From assembly GCA_026419785.1 (NCBI GenBank), contig JAODTK010005220.1:124001-188000 (forward strand): 64,000 nt of DNA, written 5' to 3'. Shown piece by piece: positions 37,628 to 48,551 of this stretch. Source of the DNA: Sclerodactyla briareus. Taxonomy: Eukaryota; Echinodermata; Holothuroidea; Dendrochirotida; Sclerodactylidae. The notes below the pieces were generated by a model, which saw only the letters and a list, made by a program, of their open reading frames with translations, was not told where the DNA came from and did not search any database. The position numbers and the translations under genes were made by a program. Position 1 is the stretch's first letter. The number at the start of each line of letters is the position of its first letter.

Positions 37628-38499
37628 AGAGCCATGTCAGAAAGGGTGGGAAGAAAGAGAAGAGGGGTGGGGGAGTTGGTTGACAAAGCTCTGGAATTAT
37701 GTAATACAGTAAATGTGAGGAATTAATGGGGGGAGGGGGATAAAACCGGAACCCCCTCCACAACTATGAGGAAGATACTCGGCATTTACTGTATTGTATG
37801 ATACTGTGTACGTTTGTAGAATAAGTAAATTGAGGACATTCAAAAATGGAAACCGCTGCCATTGAACTAGGGATATCCAAGGATCGAAATACAGGTAAGG
37901 GAACAGAGTCCAGGAGTTACTACTTTACAGAAGAAAGAGCCCCTGGTTGTGGAATTTGGCATGGAACCAGGGTTATTTTGGGGTAAGACCAGGGGCTCTG
38001 ATCACTTCCTCGACTCTGTATTGCCGGATGACACAGGGGAAGGGATTCAAATAGAAAATCAACCCCAGAGGCTACGAAACCTACCTCGCATTACTACATA
38101 CACTGAAGTGTCAGTCTGTCAACGAAACATTGAAATAGGCACATTTATAAGTTAGGCCTAAATGTTACCAAGTGGAACCCAGGCTATTCGTCCCTCCAAA
38201 TAGCCCTTGGTTTTATACAATTTCTTAGTACCTGGGGTTATTGGGGATGTATCAGTATGTAGGGGCTAAAGCCTCTGGACCCCGCTTATCGTGAAGCCCG
38301 GGCATCCCTGTTTTTTGCCTCTTACCATATCATTGCAAAACCCCTGGTGGGACTGAAATGTAGCAGTCCTATTCCCAAATTAGGAGCCCATTGTTTAAAC
38401 CAGCTGCTCTCACTCTGTATATACTCCAATCTGTGTTTCAGTCTGGTTCATGTAGACCCTGGGCCGGCGTGTGTCTCTCTCAGGCAGCCCACAGAAGAA

Positions 38500-38633
38500 T
38501 GTGTGTGTGCATGCAAGAGTATATGTGTGTGGTGTGTGTGTGCATGTGTGTGTGTGTGTGTGTGGTGTGTGTGCATGTGTGTGTGTGTGTGTGCATGTGT
38601 GTGTGTGTGTGCATGCACACGTGTGTGTGTGTG
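38500..38633. repeat. (GT)n microsatellite with periodic GCATGT steps
   Basis: About 130 bp of GT repeats interrupted at intervals by GCATGT and GTGGTGTG, giving an alternating purine-pyrimidine tract. The Cys/Val and His/Thr frames are artefacts. Confidence 0.95.
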
Positions 38634-39134
38634 AAGTGGCATTGCCATAATTCATTTGGGGGGTTACAGCATAGGGAACAGGGATTCAACTGGGGAATCC
38701 TCTCACACCCTTCCCTCTCAAGAATTTCTGAATAGTTAGGGGTCTTAAGTACGATCCTGGGCTTACATACGCTATCTATTGCAGTAAAATTATTGCAAGA
38801 ACATTTTCTCATACCTCACATTTCATTTAGGGGAGGCACCAGAAGACCACAGCTTTTAGTGCAAAGTTCTGCCGGTGATTGTGTCATGCAAGTCAATTAT
38901 TGGCAGAATTTTCCCAGAATTTCCAGAAGTGAGACCATAATTTCAATGAAGTTCTGTATAATGATGCTAAACAGGGTTGGGAAACCTGATCTGATTAGAT
39001 TTTGAGCACAATATCACTAATAATAAAGTGAGGTAATTAGCATATTTTATGTAATTTTGTTTGTCTTAGGGAGACGTGAATAAGGATAGATGCAGTTTTT
39101 TTTAGAGTATACTCACCAAGCAGAAGATCAAACC

Positions 39135-39252
39135 CATTCAATCCCTCACCAGATACACAGAATAATTTGCAATGCCTCCTTATCAGTACGCCTTAATGGT
39201 GGGGGGGGGTAATCACACGCAGGTGGCAACTTGCAAATTGCCTACCCCTCAA
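39135..39252 (-). mobile_element. tRNA-derived SINE, family A, copy 3 (tail fragment)
   Basis: It matches the 3' half of the 12.2-kb copy: TCACCAG-TACAC-GAATAA, GCAAT-CCT, TACC/CGCCTTAA, a G-run, then TAATCACACGCAG, GGCAACTTGCAAATTGCCTACCCC. The head is missing. Confidence 0.72.
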
Positions 39253-39727
39253 GTTTATGAAGCTTGCTGTAAATAATCATGACCAAATTTTGAGGCAATT
39301 TTCTGCAAAATTCATGTTGTATATCGAACAACATAAGTATATTCCAAAAAGGATCAGCCCTCTCTATTTATTTAATGGGATAATTGGAAATACCCCCCTC
39401 CCCGGCCTTTTGAACAGGTGATGCCTACCCCTCAAGTCTTATTACTAACTACAGTGACATTGACCAGTTTGACATAGTTTACCAAATGCATAGTAAGCCA
39501 AGCATAAATATTACATCACAAGTATAGCATCCAGTTGTAAGTTTTGACCTTTGACCCCATTCAGAAGTAACTGAAATTTGTAAATTCCATTACAGTAATG
39601 TGAGAGCCAGGAATGGAGAATGCTTGGAGAGACACCTGTAAAACATAATATAACAACACATGTCCGTATGGGTTTAGTCTAGATCAGTTCTGTAATTCAC
39701 CCATGGTACTGGTAGCCGGTGGTAACC

Positions 39728-39770
39728 CCACCCCCCCCCCCCTCCCCCCTTTCCCCCCCCCCCCCTCCCA
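39728..39770. repeat. C/T-rich low-complexity tract
   Basis: Nearly pure C runs separated by short T steps. Confidence 0.9.
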
Positions 39771-40885
39771 GTGCCAGCAGCAGCAGGTGTCTAGGAAAAT
39801 TATAGGAAGGTTATCAGAGACACCCAAACCTGAAAAACAAATTTGGAACTCTTGGACCATAATAATATAACCCTTTTGGTTCATGGGTAGGTGCAGCTCT
39901 AGCCTCTAACCTACTGTATCTGGTGTGGGTGGGTAGGCGCGGTGTCTACCCCATCTGACCATTGTGATATACATCAGTGGGCGCTTGCCTACCTGGACTT
40001 GCTGGTTCCCAATAGCTCCTTACAGTTTTCGACCACCCTACCACCAATTTTGAGGTGGGAATTAACTAATCCGTGAATAGAAAAACGACACCCACTCATT
40101 TTTTATTACAACTTTTTCCAGAGTTTCGAAAAGGGAATAGAGTGAGCCATTTCTATCGTCCCGACAACTATTAGTGATCACTAGGGGCCAGAACATCATT
40201 CTAGGCCAGATTAGACAGGCGTCGCCCCCAGTGTCTCGCCTGGTTTGCGCGATCAGTGTTTCCATCTAATAGTCACCATGCAAACATTACCAAGGAATTA
40301 ATGTGTTTGCCTTTAAGGATGTTGTATAGCATTGAACACCCTATTAATTCATGATCAATTTCAAATTCGTTAAGGACTGATAATGGACAATGTCTACTGA
40401 AGAGTGAAGAAGTATAATTTTGTGGAAATGTGACTAAGATCGCCTGAATTATGCACATTAGACACGATTTCACTTCCTATTGACGCATTTGCTCATTCAC
40501 ATATCTCAGGATCACACTTAATACATGGGAATTCATCAAACTTGAACATTTGCATGAATGAACAATTTATACACACTGCATAACCCCCAGTGACTTGAGT
40601 CAATGTTATGTTAACATTTTGGGGGAATAAAACGAAGGTAACCATACCATCAAGCTCAGGAAAATCAAACAAAACCACTCGAATTTGGGAAACACCGTTC
40701 GAAATAGACACCCTGAATGACCTCCAGTGTTATCCACCCTATGTGAATAATACAATTTTATATAGTGAATAATCACAAGAGTGCGCTATTCACAGAAATG
40801 AGTTGGTGATGGAATGAAAAAAAATCTGATGAAACTGTGAATTTCGCATAAATTATGCAAATTAGATCACCCAATTAGCATATTT

Positions 40886-43148
40886 GATGCTGAAAATCTA
40901 ATCAGTACATCTACTTCATATCCCGCATCTATGTGCCAAACCAGTCACCATAGCCACCTCGGTTCAATCTGTAATCTTGGCTAACACTCCTGAACAATAT
41001 ATTACCTAAAAAGGCTAATTACCCTTACTTAACTAGACACCGCCTGGCGGTAGACCGCAAACTTGTATATCCCCACTTTGCCAATAACCAGTTTCTATTT
41101 TTTTTTTGCCCAATAACTCCTTAAATAAAGCACATTTATTCAAGACTCAACCTTCAACCACATGACCACCCGACAGAGGTCAAATTGAGGTCAGAGGTCA
41201 CACACATGCAGGTCACAATATCTCACAATGGTGAACCTTTCAGCCTTCACAATATTCAATTCTCCGATTACGGCCAGGAAAAACAGTTGTTGACCCTAAG
41301 TGACCTTGAATGACCTTAATGACATGGCAGGTTATATGAAAATTGTATCTCTCCATGTGATTCATCCAATCATGCGAAGCATTTTGCATTCTGATAACAC
41401 GCCAGTGCTATTGCCAAAAAAAGTATTAAAATCAGTTTTTGACCCCTACGTGACCTCTTAATGACCTTCAATGACCTAATTACATGCGGTTTTCATAAAA
41501 TTGTTACTCTCCATGTGATGCTCCACTTCCTAAAGCATATTGCAGTCCAATGAACATGACTAATGTTATTGCAAAAAAGCTATTCAATTCAACTTTGACC
41601 CTTGTTAACTCCCAAAGTAAGTGTCCGATCGAGCGGGATTGGTCCCCTCCATAAAGCACACAAAGGTCTATCACATATCCCAAATTAACCAGTTCTATTT
41701 TTTTTTGCCCGTAACTCCTTAACTAAGCCATTTTATTCAAGACTCAACCTTAAACCACATGACCACCCACCAGATGTCAATTGAGGTCAGAGGTCACACA
41801 CATGCAATTCAACAATTATATCACAAATGTTGACCTTCCAGCCTTCACAGATATTCAATTCTCCGATTATCGGCCAGAAAACAGTTTTTGACCCCTTCGT
41901 GACCATTAGGATGACATTCAATTACATGACAGTTTTATGAAAATTGTAACTCTCCATGTGGATACATCCACTGCCGAGCATTTTGTTATTCTGATGAACA
42001 CGCCAGTGCTATTGCCGGATAAGTAACAAAATCAGTTTTGACCTCAAATTGACCTTAAATGACCTCGATGACAATGACCATTTTTATAAAAAATGTACCC
42101 TAAATGGGTTTATCACCCTGTCCTGAAATATAAACCACATCAGGAAGGTCACTGGAAGTTGTTGCGACACATACTATATGGCAGTTATATGCCCATTAGT
42201 GACCTTGAATAACTTTAAATGACTGATGGTTTTTTATGTAAAATGTTCTCCACCATGACGTACAGCCTGTCCTGAAATTTCAATCAACATTGCCAAAGCA
42301 ATTCATTGTAAGTTGTCTCCAAAAATAGTTAGTTTTTCCTCCATAAGTGACCTTGAATGACCTTTGTGACATGTCAGTTTTTATGAATGTTACTCTCGAT
42401 GAGATGCACGCAGTCCTACAGCATAATGTTTTCTCCCAAATATACTGCCGATGCTATTGCCAAAAGGTAATAACCACCTTTGAACCCCTCGTACTTGAGA
42501 ACCGAGTGGCCCATTGAAGCAGGAGTTTGTTTTCTCCTATCAAGCACACCGAGCTCTGCCAGAATCCAATTTTTATAGAAATTGACAGTTGTAATTTCTT
42601 TGCCCTGTAAATCGAAAAATAAGCACATTCATTCAACATTGACTTTGACCTTTTTACCTCATTTCAGTGGTAGTTTGACCTCTTGATTCAAAATACCATT
42701 ACAAATCACTACGAACATTCTACTGCACTTAATTTCAAATTGAAACTTTGACCTCTGATATCTTCCACACAAAGGTCCACCTGGGGCAATTATGGTTCAT
42801 TTCGATCGGAAGGACGTTGGAGATCCGAAAATGGCCACAAAATTTGATTCGGCCAAAACATGGAAAAGGTCAAATGAGGTCAAAGGTCACATCATATGGA
42901 GGTCAACGATGATCACATGGTTGCACTCCAAGCCTCGGCATACATTTGGTTCCCAGTTATGGCCAAAAAACCAGTTTTTTGACCCGAATACCTTGATGAC
43001 CCATCACGCTGAAATCTAATCAGTTCATCTACATTATATCCTGCATTTATGTGCCGAACCAAGTCCCCATAGCACCTCCGGTTCAGCCGTAATCTTGCTC
43101 ACGAGCCTAACATATTATATAATAGGCTAATTACCTTACTTAATTACT
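40886..43148. repeat. Satellite-like block of TGACCT-rich repeats between two 145-bp direct repeats
   Basis: Edges at 40,886-41,036 and 43,005-43,148 are diverged direct repeats (CTGAAATCTAATCAG, TATGTGCC-AACCA, GGTTCA, AGGCTAATTACC). Between them lie degenerate monomers of about 150 bp (CTCTCCATGTG blocks near 41,352, 41,508 and 41,951, decaying to 42,390). A higher-order period of about 600 bp is seen: CCAGTTTCTA plus a T-run and GCCC-TAACTCCTTAA at 41,091 and 41,691. I counted about 26 TGACCT/AGGTCA hexamers by eye in 1.75 kb. Confidence 0.8.
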
Positions 43149-43261
43149 GACTTCTTGCCCAAAATCTAATCAATCGGGTTCACCCAACCCCGATGCTACC
43201 CTGAAAATTTCTCCGCAATTGCACTTGCCGTTCGAAAGATATCCTGCTCACGAGGAAGTGT

Positions 43262-43340
43262 GACACACACACACACAACCCACACACACAAACACACACA
43301 CACACACCCACACACTCACAACCACACATACACCACACAC
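43262..43340. repeat. (CA)n microsatellite
   Basis: About 80 bp of interrupted CA repeats just downstream of the TGACCT block. Confidence 0.95.
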
Positions 43341-43619
43341 CCATAGTGACCACTTTCCTCCGCCAGAATTTCATTCTGGCGAGACAAAAAGGGGACCCAT
43401 ACTGGGGGAGGATGAAGGGGGATTCGGAGACGACGGATATGATACTGAGGATAATAGCCTTGAACGCTTAGCTGGACTCTTAGATGCGTATGCGGGTCCG
43501 GTACGCATACAATGTGAAAAATCTCTAAATTTATTTGAACTGAGCGGGGGCCAGTGTCTTAATATGTCCTATGTAGTTTGCAAAAATGATATAGGTTTCC
43601 ACAAGGCAGAAAAATGATA
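43330..43619 (+). CDS. Unrecognised acidic open frame without ATG
   Basis: Downstream of a CA microsatellite one frame stays open for about 95 codons to a TGA near 43,617. It reads HFPPPEFHSGETKRGP, then the acidic GEDEGGFGDDGYDTEDNSLE, then RLAGLLDAYAGP. The acidic part looks like a disordered, conserved-type exon. A GTACGC after the GGTCCG codons (about 43,500) could be a donor. No family is recognised. Confidence 0.25.
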
Positions 43620-43969
43620 AATGAAGGCAAACCAACACTGAATGGCGAAATTATCACAGGTACCAATGCCTATTTGGATAGTGTATGATGATGAGTATGA
43701 GCAAAAATGATTTCTAGGAATATCTCTTTAACCGCCAGCAACGACAATATGCATGGGCTGCTGCATTTTCATGGTCTTTTCTCATAAAACTTACAGTGTT
43801 TCCTTTTCTGACACAATCAATTCGTTTGTAATATGTGATTTCACATCCAGCCCCCACACGCATTTGCATCTATGGATCTCAGCCTTGGTCTCACGCTAGC
43901 GAGAACAGATAAAGCTCTCTGATGTGCTAAGATGATCACTATGCATGCGACTGTGAAAGGGTTAATCTA

Positions 43970-44560
43970 TGATTATAATAACAACGCGGTGCTTATATAG
44001 CGCTTAATCACAGGCATCTAAGCACTTTACAAAGATAAAAACCACAAGCTAGTGACAGTAACTTACAAACATATTGGTTTTAGGTAGTCTACGAAATATC
44101 TTGCAAAGATGAAGAATCCCTAATGTGCTGTGGAATATTATTCCACACTTGTGGTGCATAACAGAAAAAAGCTTGATCCCCAATTCTCTCACGTGAGACT
44201 CTTCACTATAAAAGATTGATCCCTGCTGACTCTTAGTGCATGACCGCTGATTAGTGACGAACAGATCTTGAGATAGCTTGGAACCAGGTGGTTGATAATC
44301 TACAGGATGCGGCACTGTAAGTCCCTGCTGTCATGGTAGCCAGTGCAGCTCTTTAAAGGTTGGGGTAATATGGTCAGATATCGGAACTCTTGAAACTGAT
44401 TACGCGAGTTTTGTTGTGGCTATTCTGTATCGCTGAATCTATACATTCCGTTCAAAGGGCTTAACACACGACGCAGCCCTATGAAGAAACCATTCACCAT
44501 GAGGTGGACCGATGAACGAATTTGGACAAAGTGAAAGACCTTGTGGAGTTGTGGAGATAA
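43970..44560. repeat. Interspersed repeat starting CTTATATAGCGC...CTTTACAAAG
   Basis: The start (TGCTTATATAGCGCTTAATC, AGCACTTTACAAAG) and the later GTAGCCAGTGCAG, CTTTAAAG, GGGGTAATATGGTCAGAT blocks resemble a repeat type that I recall as widespread in marine invertebrate and fish genomes. The assignment is from memory of the motif. Only one copy is in this window and no coding is evident. Confidence 0.45.
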
Positions 44561-45065
44561 ACAACGAGATTGGGTTGGCTGGAATTTCAACAAAAGTTCA
44601 GTAATTTGCACTATAGTGCCTTTTGCCATTCTATGGAGAGCCTTCATAAGCGGGAGTGTTTTTATACTTTACTCTATCCCGAGTAGAAAGCCAGCAAAAA
44701 TTTATACACGTAATTATTGGATCTGATCCTGCTCTTGCTGGAACTACCAAGCCAGCAGCTTAACAATTGATGCATATTATCTTGCTGTACAAGTACTTGT
44801 TTTAGTAAACGCACATGCTCCAATGTTTGCATTCGCACAGTGCGCTTGCATCAGAATGAATAGGGCGGGTACGAATACATGTAGCATCTAATGACAAATG
44901 TACCATTCTAATTGTTACAAACTCACCCTCAGAACTTGTGAGCGATGGTAATGTTGGACTATCAAGGCCAGCGGGGTGATTTCTCAGACTGAGTTGAAAC
45001 AGGCCATCTAACGAGCACCTCGATGGTCCCCTACTGCACATCTGTGCAGCATGGGGGTACCACTA

Positions 45066-45225
45066 GGTCAAAGCTAAGTCTACTGCAGAATCTCTCGTGT
45101 TGCCAGATTGAGGTCACCAGGTCGAATCAAGTCTACTGCAGGATCTGTCGTGTTGCCAGATGAGTCCACAAGGTCAAAGCAAGTCTACGACAGAATCTCT
45201 TGAGTTGCCAGATGGAGTCCCCCTT
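45066..45225. repeat. Minisatellite, three 52-bp units
   Basis: Units start at 45,066, 45,119 and 45,171 with AGGTCAAAGC-AAGTCTACTG and contain CAGAATCTCTCGTGTTGCCA, then GATGGAGTCC. Confidence 0.85.
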
Positions 45226-45229
45226 AACA

Positions 45230-47270
45230 ACTGTCGTCACACAGTACCTTACATGTATTCTTCAGTCCTGTGAAATGACATGAAGAGAAATTTATTGAAG
45301 CTTTTTTTTTTTCGTAACTGAAGTCCCGGTTCTACGGGCACCCCTGGTGCACGAGGAGGCCAATGACCCCGCAGAAAAAAAAAAAACACCCGCATACACA
45401 TTACAATGATGTTCCAATTGATCTTGCAATCGATACACATTACGTATGCTCCTCCTAGCCCCACCCCCATCCAAGCTTGAAACTTGGAATGATACATGTG
45501 CCTGCCCATGGTCTTTGGGATTGTTTGCATACATTTGGAATGTTCAATGCACCCCTTCCAATGACTCCAACCTCACCAAAAAGTGTGAGGATTATGGTTC
45601 TGATGGAAATGAGCTGAATAACATAATTTTCAAAACCTACTAGTTTTATCCTTTCTGAATGATGAACGCCTATATTATACTTCCACGATTTCCCTACCCT
45701 ATACCACCCCCTGCACCTCCCTCAATCCCCTCCCCCCCCCCTTTGAACGATTCACTCAGGTGATTGTTAAATGAGTCCGAATTATTTAACACCTGTTTGG
45801 TTCGAAGGATCTCCAAACACTTGTTTATCAAACTCCATTACATGCAACAAGACGAACACACTATGGGAGTAATGCTGACAGAATTAGATGATAAATCATC
45901 CCATCTCCACAATCCAAGGAAACACAATATTTGTTTTATAGGCCTCTCCCTCTACTCAGCCTGATCTACCGTCAATGAGAAAGGTTTAACGGCACTCCAA
46001 TCCAAATACGTCACTGCAATGTAACAATCATGCATGAAGACTGGTTTGCCCTTTTTAGTCAATTTGAGTGCACCGCTTGATGGCAGGATGCCAATCGATG
46101 AGGATTAGAATAGGCACAATTTAATTAATGGCTCTATGCAAGATAAGGTGAGCGATTACGCACCCACATGACAAAATTGAGGGAAAAAGAAGATGCAACC
46201 TTCCCTAACCACGCACCACTACAGAAATCCTTGTAATTATCCCACTATTCAACAACATTAGTCTCAATTCTGTATTTTCAAGGGCCCATCGCAAAAAGCC
46301 CACAATCGGATTCAAAAATAGAGTTAACCTTATTACTTCGGTCCTGAACGCGTTAGCAGCAACAGCCTGGAACGCGCCAAATTAGCTGGACGATGGTCTG
46401 TGTCGGTGTGCGTAGAGGAGTCACGCTGGTAGCTATGGCGACCAGGAATTAATCCCCCCACCCCTCGATCCCTTGACCAGTCTCATTTCGCCCAGTTGCG
46501 TCAGCGGGCAGATGACCGCCCGTTAAAAACGGGGGCGCTGACCTCTGGGGCTACCTTGGTTGGCGATGCTTTCCAATTTGACTATTAAATGCGGGGGAAT
46601 TTGCAGACGGAAACAAACAAGACGTGAAATGTATAAGGCAGGAGGATGGTCAACGAGGGCTAACGGAAACACCGAGGTAGCTGACGGTAAATAAGCAGGG
46701 GCCTAACTCCTATGAAGGCCTGCTCGTGCCATATGACCTCGGAATACCCCTAGGGCTGATAGTTGCTTTGGCCACCAGAATATTTTGCAAATGAGGAGAA
46801 GTTACGTGGAATAGCCCTTGGCATGGAGTGATTGTGAGCTATGGTGGAGACGGAAAATAGGAGGATACGAATGGCCTCTATATATATACTTAGACATTGG
46901 CTCGACCATTGAGCAGCCACACTTACAGGTGGAAGGGGTGTGTATCTGACATCCTCTTTACTCAAAACGTTTCTGGACCATAGAGCAACACATGCACAGA
47001 GCAGGAGGGGGGGGCGGGGGGAGGGGGAGTGGGTGAACTTTCCCTCATTCATACCAAGGTCGGAAGGGAATTCTGATGAAAATTTCAAAGCCACTTCATC
47101 CCAATTTTAGATTCAAGCATCGCACCATTTTTGCATTAGCAGGCCTTTGAAATGAATTATTTGCCAAAGGTTATCGGGAGGACCGGGACCACTTTTCCAG
47201 ACACTATCAAATGTTTCGGAGATAGATTGGAGTATTTTCATTTTTCACTGATTAGAAGAGCGTGGGAGCC
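45230..47270. other. Nothing recognised
   Basis: No repeat family or domain-bearing frame seen. A G-rich tract is present at 47,007-47,031. Confidence 0.5.
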
Positions 47271-47279
47271 AAATGGAAC

Positions 47280-47452
47280 GGGGTTGGTGATTTTTTTCAT
47301 TTTTTTTTTTTTTTTTAAATCTAGTTAATCAGTGATAAAGTAAAAAAAATTGATTTAAATCGAGGTAAATTGATTTAAATCATGATTTTTTCAATTAAAT
47401 CACTGATTTATATCGCGATTTTAATCGCCTGGATTTAAATCAACCAACCCCG
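47280..47452. mobile_element. 173-bp hAT-like MITE built of GATTTAAATC palindromes
   Basis: An exact octamer AATGGAAC flanks both sides (47,272-47,279 and 47,453-47,460). The ends are inverted: GGGGTTGGTGATTT at the left against CGGGGTTGGTTGATTT read from the right on the minus strand. The body is a series of GATTTAAATC palindromes and variants plus an 18-base T run, so it could fold into long hairpins. Size and duplication length suit a tiny hAT-like MITE. Confidence 0.72.
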
Positions 47453-48551
47453 AATGGAACTGGTTTGCTTCATGCATAGGAATTCAAATATGGGCGAGTG
47501 TGACCGACCTTATTTTGCTGCCAAATAGCCCTGACCCTCGATCATAAAGTGCCTCGAAGATATATCAGCTTTTCAATTTCAGTTTTTATATCAGTCATAC
47601 AATAGATTATTAAAAAGTATGGGTAGATTCCGGTGGAAAGGAAGACGATGGGATAGAGGCTGAATGGAACTTTAATATTGGCGTTTACTACAATCTAATC
47701 AGGTGGTGTATGTACCTGTACGAAAAAAAAGCATGGCATTGGTTATTACTGCTAATTGCTAAGTTACCAAATAGTAGACCCATACACAAGTGAAGTCTCT
47801 ATCTGACATGTTTGTGCATCAACGTCCTTAGTGAAGACAGAGGGGGGAATTAGCTGGTCCAGGATGTTACCTTGACCTACGTGGTAATTGTTAGGAGGCA
47901 GCCATGGCCTACAAACCGAGCAAGCCAAGCAGGACCTGGGAAATCCTGAGGCACAGAAAACTTCAACCTTTAGTATTAGAACTTGTAAATCATTATTAAA
48001 ATTTATAACATAATAGATGCCTACATTTCAACTTTTGAGTGTGAATCCACCCATCACCTCCCCCAGCCTACCGTGATCGCCCACCCTCCATGATGGAAAC
48101 TGGCAAGCAAGAGAAAAAGGAAGGATGAACTTGACAAGTGTTGAAACACTGGCTAAACCTGGGAGTTCAGGCAGGCCATGCATGTTTCGTTTGTAAAAAC
48201 AAAATTGTATGGAGGACTACCTAGGTGGTTCCCCCCCCCCGCCCATCTTCATGACCCCACCCCCCCGCACCTTCAATGCCTGACCACCCCCTCCCTCCCT
48301 CTCCCAATGGCTGCAATCGTGAAACATGATTGGATTAATTAAAGTTGGAGGACTGACAGGCCTAATCAGGTTATTTAGCTATAATTAGGTGGGGGTTCCA
48401 GTGTACGCTGTGTGCCATTGAGACGATTCACAAATGATCGCTCATTCTGTGGGGTTATAAATAGACTAGCAATTTTAACTGTTACTGTCTTCATGTGAAG
48501 TACAGGGGTCATGTAAATACGACTTGACTTTTATTGCTTTTCTATTGATCA

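Noticed and set aside
37371-37763. Poly-proline and poly-glycine frames
   Set aside because: Produced by the long G tract; no flanking protein-like sequence.
38391-38812. Cys/Val- and His/Thr-rich frames
   Set aside because: Translations of a GT microsatellite.
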